Below, piece after piece: positions 52,601 through 58,484 of a DNA stretch of 64,000 nucleotides. The notes beneath the pieces are model-generated. The model was not told the DNA's origin and ran no database searches. It worked only from the letters and a program-made list of their open reading frames with translations. The stretch is taken from assembly GCF_019457535.1 (NCBI RefSeq), contig NZ_CP080417.1:310001-374000 (forward strand), given 5' to 3'. The DNA comes from Shewanella halotolerans. GTDB lineage: Bacteria; Pseudomonadota; Gammaproteobacteria; Enterobacterales; Shewanellaceae. Within the stretch, counting starts at the first letter, position 1, and each line of letters opens with the position of its first letter. Both the position numbers and the translations under genes were made by a program.

Positions 52601-53960
52601 TGAAGCTGAGTGCGCCGCTGTCGGTGAGGTTAGGGTTGCTGGCATCCTCGATCACGCCGCCTAGGCCATCAATTGTAAGCACAGGAAGATCGTTAGTACC
52701 TGTAATGGTTATGGTTAGCGGGACGAGTACCGAATCGCCGTCGCTATCGGTTAGCAGGTAGTTAAAGGTTTCGGTTATCTGCTGGCCAAGTGCGAGTGAT
52801 TGTACTGCGCTGGATCCATTGTTGAGTTGATAGCTATAGCTACCATCGGCAAACAGGGTGAGTACCCCGAACTGACCTTGGATGCTATTGGTTTCACCAA
52901 GGCTAATTGAGGAGCCTTGGCTGTTAGTGACAGCGGTGACCTCTGCTGAGTCTGCACCTTGTATATCGTTGACCAGTAAGTTGCCTGTTGCCACGGTAGC
53001 CGTATCTTCGGAGACGACGTTGCTGTCGGCGAAACCTTCTGGCTGATCGTCGACAATATTGACCGTAATGGTACCTGTGGCGATATCGCCTTGATTATCG
53101 ACTAGCTCTATATTGAATAGGAGTTGCAGCTGGTCGCCTGCGCTGTGATCGGCTGAGCTATTGAAGGCGTAGTCGTAGGTAAATTGTCCCGACGTGCTGT
53201 CAAAGCCGGTGATGGTGAGGACGCCATTTGGCGTGTTGATCACTATAGGACCAGCAAATTGGCCGCCACTAATAATGTTAATGCCATTGATGGTCAGGCT
53301 GCTAATACCTGCATCTGCTTCGGTTTGAATACTGTTGGCAAAATTGGTGAGCAGTGCCGAAGGTGAACTACCCTGTGCCAGATTGGCCTCAAATAGCGAG
53401 AAGGTTGCTGAAGAGACTGTGGGCGCGCTGGGTTGAAGCTCGGGAATGATCACCTCTTCAACCGTGGTATCTGGCGTCAGTGGGAAACCTGCTGTGTCCC
53501 AGCCGGCATCGGCGAGGGTTTCATCACCGGTCCTGCCGACGGAGACGAAGTAAGCATCCCCTTGGTTAGCTGGCGTGCCGGCACCGGCGGCGGTTTCAGG
53601 CAGTCCTTGGGTCGGATCTTCACCGGCCAGTATCTGAGCCTGTAGCGCAGCTATTTCGGGATCCAAGGCTACCGGCGTGTCGGTTTGCGGCGCGGCGTCG
53701 CTCTGTTGTCCCTGACTTGTGTCCTGACTCACCGTTGTGTCTTGATTAAGCGTGTCTTGCATCAAGTTGGCTTGGGTCGTTGATGAGCCATCTTCATATT
53801 CAAGATTAAACTTAGCATTGGGTGAAAATATAAGTTGCTCCCCGGCATGGATCAGGTCGCCTATTTTTACCTCTCTGATATTTCCTTGTTCATCTTTAAC
53901 CTTGAGTTCGCCAACAAGGTTAACAACTACTGCATCCTGTGTTGTGATTGAAGCACCCAT
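43641..53960 (-). CDS. Giant RTX biofilm adhesin with LapG-cleavable retention module (adhesin 2)
   Basis: About 3439 residues. Order: retention module starting MGASITTQDAVVVNLVGE with TAAG at 123-126 (LapG site); a linker repeating the VSVGRTGDETLADAGW motif also seen in adhesin 1 (SVSRTGAQTLAGAGY); one or two non-repeat beta-domains; 20 nearly identical 125-residue VCBS/cadherin-like repeats; a 500-residue region without vWFA; RTX repeats (GGSGDDLIEGGSGND type); and a C-terminal secretion signal (DTFVWDVGSDDSSIDTVLNF, then a DANHDG calcium loop) homologous to that of adhesin 1. The longest frame begins at 53999; ATGs at 53966 and 53960 are both possible, and GAG eight bases before favours 53960. 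It lies next to hemY, the place of bpfA in other Shewanella (from memory). Confidence 0.92.
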   Translation of the reverse strand: MGASITTQDAVVVNLVGELKVKDEQGNIREVKIGDLIHAGEQLIFSPNAKFNLEYEDGSSTTQANLMQDTLNQDTTVSQDTSQGQQSDAAPQTDTPVALDPEIAALQAQILAGEDPTQGLPETAAGAGTPANQGDAYFVSVGRTGDETLADAGWDTAGFPLTPDTTVEEVIIPELQPSAPTVSSATFSLFEANLAQGSSPSALLTNFANSIQTEADAGISSLTINGINIISGGQFAGPIVINTPNGVLTITGFDSTSGQFTYDYAFNSSADHSAGDQLQLLFNIELVDNQGDIATGTITVNIVDDQPEGFADSNVVSEDTATVATGNLLVNDIQGADSAEVTAVTNSQGSSISLGETNSIQGQFGVLTLFADGSYSYQLNNGSSAVQSLALGQQITETFNYLLTDSDGDSVLVPLTITITGTNDLPVLTIDGLGGVIEDASNPNLTDSGALSFTDVDVNNTHNVTEVYNDDISWSGGDLTSVLSAAQIQSLIDGFSVDSDSWDYSILNSDVQFLALGETITLSFEVTVTDNDGGSDTKTVSLTITGTNDLPVLTVDATGGVVEDASNPNLTDSGALSFTDVDVNNTHNVTEVYNDDISWSGGDLTSVLSAAQIQSLIDGFSVDSDSWDYSILNSDVQFLALGETITLSFEVTVTDNDGGSDTKTVSLTITGTNDLPVLTVDATGGVVEDASNPNLTDSGALSFTDVDVNNTHNVTEVYNDDISWSGGDLTSVLSAAQIQSLIDGFSVDSDSWDYSILNSDVQFLALGETITLSFEVTVTDNDGGSDTKTVSLTITGTNDLPVLTVDATGGVTEDASNPNLTDSGALSFTDVDVNNTHNVTEVYNDDISWSGGDLTSVLSAAQIQSLIDGFSVDSDSWDYSILNSDVQFLALGETITLSFEVTVTDNDGGSDTKTVSLTITGTNDLPVLTVDATGGVVEDASNPNLTDSGALSFTDVDVNNTHNVTEVYNDDISWSGGDLTSVLSAAQIQSLIDGFSVDSDSWDYSILNSDVQFLALGETITLSFEVTVTDNDGGSDTKTVSLTITGTNDLPVLTVDATGGVTEDASNPNLTDSGALSFTDVDVNNTHNVTEVYNDDISWSGGDLTSVLSAAQIQSLIDGFSVDSDSWDYSILNSDVQFLALGETITLSFEVTVTDNDGGSDTKTVSLTITGTNDLPVLTVDATGGVTEDASNPNLTDSGALSFTDVDVNNTHNVTEVYNDDISWSGGDLTSVLSAAQIQSLIDGFSVDSDSWDYSILNSDVQFLALGETITLSFEVTVTDNDGGSDTKTVSLTITGTNDLPVLTVDATGGVVEDASNPNLTDSGALSFTDVDVNNTHNVTEVYNDDISWSGGDLTSVLSAAQIQSLIDGFSVDSDSWDYSILNSDVQFLALGETITLSFEVTVTDNDGGSDTKTVSLTITGTNDLPVLTVDATGGVTEDASNPNLTDSGALSFTDVDVNNTHNVTEVYNDDISWSGGDLTSVLSAAQIQSLIDGFSVDSDSWDYSILNSDVQFLALGETITLSFEVTVTDNDGGSDTKTVSLTITGTNDLPVLTVDATGGVVEDASNPNLTDSGALSFTDVDVNNTHNVTEVYNDDISWSGGDLTSVLSAAQIQSLIDGFSVDSDSWDYSILNSDVQFLALGETITLSFEVTVTDNDGGSDTKTVSLTITGTNDLPVLTVDATGGVTEDASNPNLTDSGALSFTDVDVNNTHNVTEVYNDDISWSGGDLTSVLSAAQIQSLIDGFSVDSDSWDYSILNSDVQFLALGETITLSFEVTVTDNDGGSDTKTVSLTITGTNDLPVLTVDATGGVVEDASNPNLTDSGALSFTDVDVNNTHNVTEVYNDDISWSGGDLTSVLSAAQIQSLIDGFSVDSDSWDYSILNSDVQFLALGETITLSFEVTVTDNDGGSDTKTVSLTITGTNDLPVLTVDATGGVTEDASNPNLTDSGALSFTDVDVNNTHNVTEVYNDDISWSGGDLTSVLSAAQIQSLIDGFSVDSDSWDYSILNSDVQFLALGETITLSFEVTVTDNDGGSDTKTVSLTITGTNDLPVLTVDATGGVVEDASNPNLTDSGALSFTDVDVNNTHNVTEVYNDDISWSGGDLTSVLSAAQIQSLIDGFSVDSDSWDYSILNSDVQFLALGETITLSFEVTVTDNDGGSDTKTVSLTITGTNDLPVLTVDATGGVTEDASNPNLTDSGALSFTDVDVNNTHNVTEVYNDDISWSGGDLTSVLSAAQIQSLIDGFSVDSDSWDYSILNSDVQFLALGETITLSFEVTVTDNDGGSDTKTVSLTITGTNDLPVLTVDATGGVVEDASNPNLTDSGALSFTDVDVNNTHNVTEVYNDDISWSGGDLTSVLSAAQIQSLIDGFSVDSDSWDYSILNSDVQFLALGETITLSFEVTVTDNDGGSDTKTVSLTITGTNDLPVLTVDATGGVTEDASNPNLTDSGALSFTDVDVNNTHNVTEVYNDDISWSGGDLTSVLSAAQIQSLIDGFSVDSDSWDYSILNSDVQFLALGETITLSFEVTVTDNDGGSDTKTVSLTITGTNDLPVLTVDATGGVVEDASNPNLTDSGALSFTDVDVNNTHNVTEVYNDDISWSGGDLTSVLSAAQIQSLIDGFSVDSDSWDYSILNSDVQFLALGETITLSFEVTVTDNDGGSDTKTVSLTITGTNDLPVLTVDATGGVVEDASNPNLTDSGALSFTDVDVNNTHNVTEVYNDDISWSGGDLTSVLSAAQIQSLIDGFSVDSDSWDYSILNSDVQFLALGETITLSFEVTVTDNDGGSDTKTVSLTITGTNDLPVLTVDATGGVTEDASNPNLTDSGALSFTDVDVNNTHNVTEVYNDDISWSGGDLTSVLSAAQIQSLIDGFSVDSDSWDYSILNSLIQFLAEDETITLSFDVTVTDNDGGTDTQTVTITINGNNDPIEGEFAKEIWVPASLAEIAIPYLDGYPLGIDVPTDQDYNDVITITGLSLSFVDPDETANIGEIWYVDDDSGVLTLYDFDNPVVLSASELGTLVYVPGDNTGIEDQLDINLTFTINSGSDSVDGNFVIHTVPANSLGGNTVLIGDGSSPLTSGNDQDAYLTVSSAFASAINLDPSSGALDLFTDFQKSPFDIPIPNSEIGGPTGIEREQEVSVRLTINGITFIVIAAANGVTDWFYDANSGLMSAHISYTDILMESDNSITLADYLGANPVDPGDIWTITYLDNDGGSYQARFVQATFTHELLPDTAITVTGTDNVDNLIFGTTEGDSLTGANLDDEIYGREGNDSIFGLEGDDQLIGGSGDDLIEGGSGNDIILGGLGDDTIDGGIGADVLIGGAGSDSIDAGIDSDIDTFVWDVGSDDSSIDTVLNFDISMDKLDLSAILVDEESGVYALDQYLAFNFSGGNTEISVDANHDGVVDLTIVLNNVDLTNNNTLSDAQIINNLLGNENLVIDTIP
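45201..52700 (-). repeat. Twenty tandem 375-bp repeats in adhesin 2
   Basis: Exactly 20 units of 375 bp (125 residues), 7500 bp. Each encodes NPNLTDSGALSFTDVDVNN, ISWSGGDLTSVLSAAQ and a VTDNDGGSDTKTV element. Inner units are almost identical at DNA level; the first (N-terminal) and last units have diverged. The main variable codon gives GGVVED or GGVTED, which alternate over much of the array. Confidence 0.93.
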
Positions 53961-54196
53961 AATCATTTCTCGCTCTACAAAGAGTAAAATCAAGAGCAAA
54001 AGAGTTCTATTTTGCGCTTGCTATTGGAATGTCCACGTGGTTTATCCCTTTAAGTGTGGTTGGCATTGAATAGCTGTCAAATAGCGGCAATTAAGGGAAA
54101 AATAGGGGAAAATAGTGTGTTTTTGTAAAAATACAACTAATTAATTGTTTTAAAGCGGGTTATATGTAAGGAAGTGGGTTGAGGGTATTTTTATAA

Positions 54197-54223
54197 ATAA
54201 AAAACCACCAGTAAAGGTGGTTT
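54197..54223 (-). terminator. Intrinsic terminator after hemY
   Basis: On the minus strand AACCACC, loop TTTACT, GGTGGTT followed by TTTTATTT, about 30 bases past the hemY stop. Confidence 0.85.
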
Positions 54224-54250
54224 CTTAGTTGAAAACAGTATAAAAAAGCG

Positions 54251-55417
54251 TCAAAAAATTGCCGCTTTTCGATAATGTTGGAGGGCCTGGTTCTGTTCAC
54301 CCAGGTGCTCACAGGCCTCAGCAAGTGCCAGCCAGCGCTGTTTGGTAGGAGATTGTTGGCAGACTTTAGACCACCACTTCTGAGATTCTCTGAACTCCTT
54401 GCTCTGATCGTACAGCGCGGCGATGCAGGCCTGGTATTCGGTTTGCTCGCCGAGTTTCTTTTCAAGTTCAAAAAGTTGCTTTCTTGCGTCGAGATCCGCT
54501 GGGGTCAGTACCCGAGGCAGGGCGTCGAAGATCGCCTGCGTGGGTTGCTGTTTTGCCTGTTTCATCAGGAGTTTGATCGCCTCATCTCTGCGCTCGAATT
54601 TAGCGAGGCCCAGGGCATATTGTGCAATAAACTCGGTTTGCTTACGTTCTGCGCGGGAAAGCCAGTGCCAGGCTTTTTCTAATGCCTGTTCGTTCTGCCC
54701 CGCAGCTTGCTTGAGCAGCTCCAGGTTAACCTCCGCGTTCAGCGCTTGATGCTCGCTTTCATCTATGATGCCGCGCTTCTTAACGATGGGAAGTAGCAGC
54801 TTGAGGGCCGACCAATCTTCCTGGGCACGATAGAGATCGAGTGCCAAGCCCAATACCGGTGGCTTGCTCTTGCTGGTCGGATTGAGCTCATCCAGCAGGG
54901 CGCGTGCCTGGGTAAGTTCCCCCTGTTGTAGCAGGTATCTTACTCGTGTCGTGAGTACCGCCTTGTAGGCCGCAGGATCTTTGGCTGCCTCGTTGAGGTA
55001 ATGGTCACGGGCGTCATGATCGTTTCTGTGCTGGGCGGCGCGGGCGGCGGCCAACAGGTTTAATGCCGGGATCTCGCCCTTGTCTGCGCCGCGGGCCATA
55101 GCCTTTTCGGCGGTGGACCAATCTTCTTCGGCTAAGGCTAAGGCGCCTGTGAGGGTGTGTTTTCTGGCAGCTTTACGACGCCATTTTTCCGGTAGCAGGC
55201 GGCTGTTTAGGATCAAGTTTATGCTCCAGACGACCAACATCTCGAGCAATACCAGTCCCACGTAAAACATGACGGCGGCAAAAATGGCAAATACCAGACT
55301 GGTTTCAAGCTCATAGTCGCCGATGGCGATATAGATATAGCCTTTTAGCCAGGAGAGATAGGGACTGGCAATTAAACCTATCATGACGATTACCAGGTAG
55401 ATCAAGGCTCTTATCAT
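54251..55417 (-). CDS. hemY: HemY protein, TPR-containing inner-membrane protein of the hem operon
   Basis: A 388-residue protein of the gammaproteobacterial hemCDXY operon. Two N-terminal TM helices (about 4-22 and 40-65) are followed by a tetratricopeptide-like helical domain (about 85-388; for example ALEKAWHWLSRAERKQ and the final TPR AEACEHLGEQNQALQHYRKAA). This HemY is unrelated to the Bacillus protoporphyrinogen oxidase of the same name; its role in haem metabolism is unclear. ATGA overlap of four bases with hemX shows coupled translation. Confidence 0.9.
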   Translation of the reverse strand: MIRALIYLVIVMIGLIASPYLSWLKGYIYIAIGDYELETSLVFAIFAAVMFYVGLVLLEMLVVWSINLILNSRLLPEKWRRKAARKHTLTGALALAEEDWSTAEKAMARGADKGEIPALNLLAAARAAQHRNDHDARDHYLNEAAKDPAAYKAVLTTRVRYLLQQGELTQARALLDELNPTSKSKPPVLGLALDLYRAQEDWSALKLLLPIVKKRGIIDESEHQALNAEVNLELLKQAAGQNEQALEKAWHWLSRAERKQTEFIAQYALGLAKFERRDEAIKLLMKQAKQQPTQAIFDALPRVLTPADLDARKQLFELEKKLGEQTEYQACIAALYDQSKEFRESQKWWSKVCQQSPTKQRWLALAEACEHLGEQNQALQHYRKAAIF

Positions 55418-56556
55418 AGCGATGTCTCCCGGTCGTTAATCAGGCTGCCGTTGGTCACCAGTTGCTGTAGCAGTGGCGTGGCGGCAAATTGCTCTATGGT
55501 TGGCGATTGAATTTCGAGGGTGGCCAGAGCATCCAGTGCGGCCAGGGTCTGCTCGGTCTTGTTGTCGCCGAGATCGAAATACTGGAAGATCCATTTTCTG
55601 GATAGTGTCACCGACTGACGGTAGTTCACTTGATCCTGTCGGAACAGGGCCAGTTGCGCCTGAAGGAGTTTGTTGCGAATATTTTCAACAAGATACCACT
55701 GTTGATCGGGTGCCAGTAGTGGTGCGGGATCTGTGGTGCGCTTGCGTATGATGACGAACTCTTCGATGAGTGCCTGCCAGGACTTGGCCAGATTACTCTG
55801 CCAGTCGTCGATAGATTCGGTGACTTGCAGCGAGTCGTCTTTGGCGTTGATCTTGGACTCGCTGCGATTGACCTTGAGTTTAGGCAGGCGTTCTATGATG
55901 GTATCCAGGCTGAGTACAGTGCCGGCGATATCGGTACTCTTGATGGCGGCAACATCGTTCATGTCACGGGCCAAGGCCTTACGGATCGGCGTGAGCGATG
56001 GATCTTTCATGGTTGCGATGCGATCGTCAGCGGCCTCCAGCAGGCTAAGCGCTGTCTGGGGATCTTTCTCTAGCCACAGCTTATTGCCCGCCATTCTGAC
56101 CAGGTATTTGGCTTCCTCGGCCATCCAATGGTTGGGGTTGCGCTGCGCCAGCTTGTTCACCTGATCCTGCACCTCACCCTGCTTGGTTTGTAGCTGGGCA
56201 AGTTTTTGATCTAATTGATTTTCTGTCGCGCGTTGCTGCTGCTCTAGGTGGGTAATGCGGGTGCGCGGATCGTCCAGCCCCTGTTGCAGCTGTTTAGCCA
56301 GCGCGGCCGTCTTTTCTTTTTGCTGGGTCAGCTCCTGATACAGGTAGAAGCCACCGGTTGCCGTGGCAAACAGGAGTATTAGGATAAATACCAGATTAAA
56401 GAGAAATCCCCATGAAACCCCGCCGCCAGACTGAGCAGGCTTGGTCTCCTGGGATGCCGTCGATTTGGCCTGTGGCGTGTCGGTAAAGGTCGCATCGATA
56501 GACTCATCGTGCTCTGTGGTGGCGACCGCTTTACTCTCTTGGGTATTTTTGTCCAT
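55414..56556 (-). CDS. hemX: HemX, uroporphyrinogen-III C-methyltransferase-like membrane protein
   Basis: A 380-residue protein: disordered N-terminal cytoplasmic part (1-47), single TM helix (about 50-71), a coiled coil (about 73-135, Q/L/E-rich), then a mostly helical periplasmic domain starting NPNHWMAEEAKYLVRMA, the conserved HemX signature. Although often annotated as a methyltransferase, it has no SAM-binding motif, so a structural or accessory role is more likely. Between hemD (55-base gap) and hemY (four-base overlap). Confidence 0.9.
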   Translation of the reverse strand: MDKNTQESKAVATTEHDESIDATFTDTPQAKSTASQETKPAQSGGGVSWGFLFNLVFILILLFATATGGFYLYQELTQQKEKTAALAKQLQQGLDDPRTRITHLEQQQRATENQLDQKLAQLQTKQGEVQDQVNKLAQRNPNHWMAEEAKYLVRMAGNKLWLEKDPQTALSLLEAADDRIATMKDPSLTPIRKALARDMNDVAAIKSTDIAGTVLSLDTIIERLPKLKVNRSESKINAKDDSLQVTESIDDWQSNLAKSWQALIEEFVIIRKRTTDPAPLLAPDQQWYLVENIRNKLLQAQLALFRQDQVNYRQSVTLSRKWIFQYFDLGDNKTEQTLAALDALATLEIQSPTIEQFAATPLLQQLVTNGSLINDRETSL

Positions 56557-56611
56557 TTAGGCAGATCCTTGAAGACGAGGGCGACATCGGCGAGCAGCGG
56601 TATAAGAAGGC

Positions 56612-57343
56612 TTAATCCTGTAAACCTAAGGCTGTGAGTACTGCGTCGCGGTTTGCTGCTTTTGCATTGGTGACCCGTGTAAAACCTGCCGCAATGGCTT
56701 GGTCATAGACACGTGCGCTGGGCACTATAATATGACATGCGTGCAGCCAAGCAAATAATTCTTTAGGTACAAGTGTAATTAGATTGGCCAGAATTTCACC
56801 ACTGGTAATCACTATGGTGTCAATTGCTTGCTCTCGCCATTCATAGGGAATGTGGGGATCGAGTTGCGGGCAGGCGCGGCGATAGACCTCCCAGTAGTCG
56901 ACTTTGGCGCCTCTATCTGTCAGTTCGCTGGCTAGGGCTTCCCGGCCGCCGACTCCCCGGACTATGGTGATCTGTTGCCCTGTAATGGCTTGCAATTGAG
57001 CTAAAGTAAGCAGGCCTTCGGTTTGCTGGCAAGACTCGGGGGCCTCAAAGGCCACAATGCCTTTGTCCTTAAGGGCGCAATAGGTTGCCTGACCGACCGC
57101 AAAATATTGCTTATCCTTAGGCCAAGCTGACGCCAGGGCTGCATCGGCATACTCTACCGCATTGGTGCTGATAAAGATGATGATATCAGACTGATAAAAA
57201 AGCTTTTTCTTGTGCTCATGGTCGGCGGCTTGGTTAGCGACGACCGCTAGCAGAGGCGCTATGGTGAAAGGCACGTCACGTTGTGACAGTGCCTCGGCCA
57301 TAGACTGATTGCGCCCTTCGGGGCGCGTCAGGAGTAGCTTCAT
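56612..57343 (-). CDS. hemD: Uroporphyrinogen-III synthase
   Basis: HemD closes hydroxymethylbilane to uroporphyrinogen III with inversion of ring D. 243 residues (E. coli 246). The N terminus MKLLLTRPEGRNQSMAEAL and later IFISTNAVEYA, RGVGGREALASEL and VITSGEILANLI match the two-lobed family, which conserves few residues. Starts two bases after the hemC stop, so the pair is coupled. Confidence 0.92.
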   Translation of the reverse strand: MKLLLTRPEGRNQSMAEALSQRDVPFTIAPLLAVVANQAADHEHKKKLFYQSDIIIFISTNAVEYADAALASAWPKDKQYFAVGQATYCALKDKGIVAFEAPESCQQTEGLLTLAQLQAITGQQITIVRGVGGREALASELTDRGAKVDYWEVYRRACPQLDPHIPYEWREQAIDTIVITSGEILANLITLVPKELFAWLHACHIIVPSARVYDQAIAAGFTRVTNAKAANRDAVLTALGLQD

Positions 57344-57345
57344 TT

Positions 57346-58275
57346 TTACTTGGCGTATACCGCATCTAAAATGGCTTTGGCGCCCTTAGATAGCAGCTCA
57401 TCGGCCAGTGCAATACCTAGCTGCTCAGCATCTTGCTTAGCGCCACTGGTTGCGCCGCGGATCACCTGGCTACCGTCTGGATTACCTACCAGGCCGCGCA
57501 GCGACAGGGTGTCGCCGTCGATTTCGGCGTAGGCACCGATTGGTACCTGACAGCCACCTTCCAGGCGGGTGTTCATGGCGCGCTCTGCGATCACGCGGTA
57601 GCGGGTTTCGATATGCTCTAACGGTGCCAGTAGCGCCTTGACGCGTTCATCGTCGGTGCGGCATTCGATACCCACGGCGCCTTGACCGTTAGCCGGTAGT
57701 GAGTCTTCCGCCGAGATAAAGCTGGCGATACGGTCTTCGAGTTTGAGGCGTTTCAGGCCAGCGGCCGCCAGAATGATAGCGTCATAGTTGCCGGCATCTA
57801 GCTTAGCCAGGCGAGTGCCTACGTTGCCACGCAGGTCGCGGATCTCAAGATCTGGGCGCGCCGCGCGGATCTGGCATTGGCGTCTCAGGCTCGAGGTGCC
57901 GACGATGGCGCCCTGAGGTAGCTCTTCGATGTTTTTATAGGTATTTGAGACGAAGGCATCGCGGGGATCTTCACGCTCGCAGATCACCTGTAGGCCCAGG
58001 CCTTCGGGGAAGTCGACCGGCACATCCTTCATCGAGTGCACGGCGATATCTGCCTTGCCTTCTAGCATGGCAACTTCCAACTCTTTAACGAACAAGCCTT
58101 TACCACCAACCTTTGCCAATGGTGTGTCCAGGATGACATCTCCCTTGGTGCTCATCGGCAGGAGTTCGACGACTAATCCCTCATGGGCTTTTTCTAGTTC
58201 GGCTTTAACAAATTCAGCTTGCCACATTGCCAGTGGACTTTTACGTGTAGCGATACGAATGACGTTTTGAGACAT
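57346..58275 (-). CDS. hemC: Hydroxymethylbilane synthase (porphobilinogen deaminase)
   Basis: HemC joins four porphobilinogen molecules into hydroxymethylbilane. 309 residues with the dipyrromethane-cofactor cysteine at C242 (LEGGCQVPIGAYA), the same number as in E. coli, and the RIATRKSPLAMWQ N-terminal motif, SMKDVP and TSSLRRQ. An ATG 24 bases upstream (58299) is open, but the E. coli-like start is MSQNVIRIATRKS at 58275. First gene of hemCDXY, divergent from cyaA. Confidence 0.95.
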   Translation of the reverse strand: MSQNVIRIATRKSPLAMWQAEFVKAELEKAHEGLVVELLPMSTKGDVILDTPLAKVGGKGLFVKELEVAMLEGKADIAVHSMKDVPVDFPEGLGLQVICEREDPRDAFVSNTYKNIEELPQGAIVGTSSLRRQCQIRAARPDLEIRDLRGNVGTRLAKLDAGNYDAIILAAAGLKRLKLEDRIASFISAEDSLPANGQGAVGIECRTDDERVKALLAPLEHIETRYRVIAERAMNTRLEGGCQVPIGAYAEIDGDTLSLRGLVGNPDGSQVIRGATSGAKQDAEQLGIALADELLSKGAKAILDAVYAK

Positions 58276-58396
58276 GCTCGATATTCCATCAGAGGCCATA
58301 GTTGCGCTAATGCTAACATTGCTAATTGCTAGATGTAAGAAATGGCTGTCGATTCTTTGAAGTTCACCCGCTTACGGTTTGTGCAGCTTGAGGATA

Positions 58397-58418
58397 AAGT
58401 GTGATCTAGCTCTCAAAT
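58397..58418. promoter_or_regulatory. CRP-type binding site between hemC and cyaA
   Basis: TGTGA (58400-58404), six bases TCTAGC, TCTCA (58411-58415), with A/T flanks; it matches the TGTGA-N6-TCACA consensus in nine of ten core positions. CRP feedback control of cyaA is known in enteric bacteria, which makes this placement meaningful. A cyaA extended -10 (TGCTATAGG, 58448-58456) would put the site centred near -55 relative to the start, different from the E. coli site that overlaps the -10. Confidence 0.7.
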
Positions 58419-58484
58419 ACTTGCTGTTTCCGCCTAAGCTGTTAGCATGCTATAGGTGAGCTAAATGGACTAGGTTGCTTAAAA

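Noticed and set aside
33796..52700. Regular repeats as a possible CRISPR array
   Set aside because: Units are 303-375 bp, fully coding on the minus strand, with no short repeat/spacer alternation and no cas genes.
45375..52761. Two ladders of plus-strand open frames (90 and 86 codons) every 375 bases
   Set aside because: Antisense images of the 375-bp repeats in adhesin 2; the sequences only mirror the coding repeats.
54075..54080. Perfect TTGACA (minus strand) upstream of adhesin 2 as its -35 element
   Set aside because: At 16-18 bases spacing the -10 positions read ACACTT or similar, so no supported promoter could be called; the true adhesin 2 promoter remains unknown.
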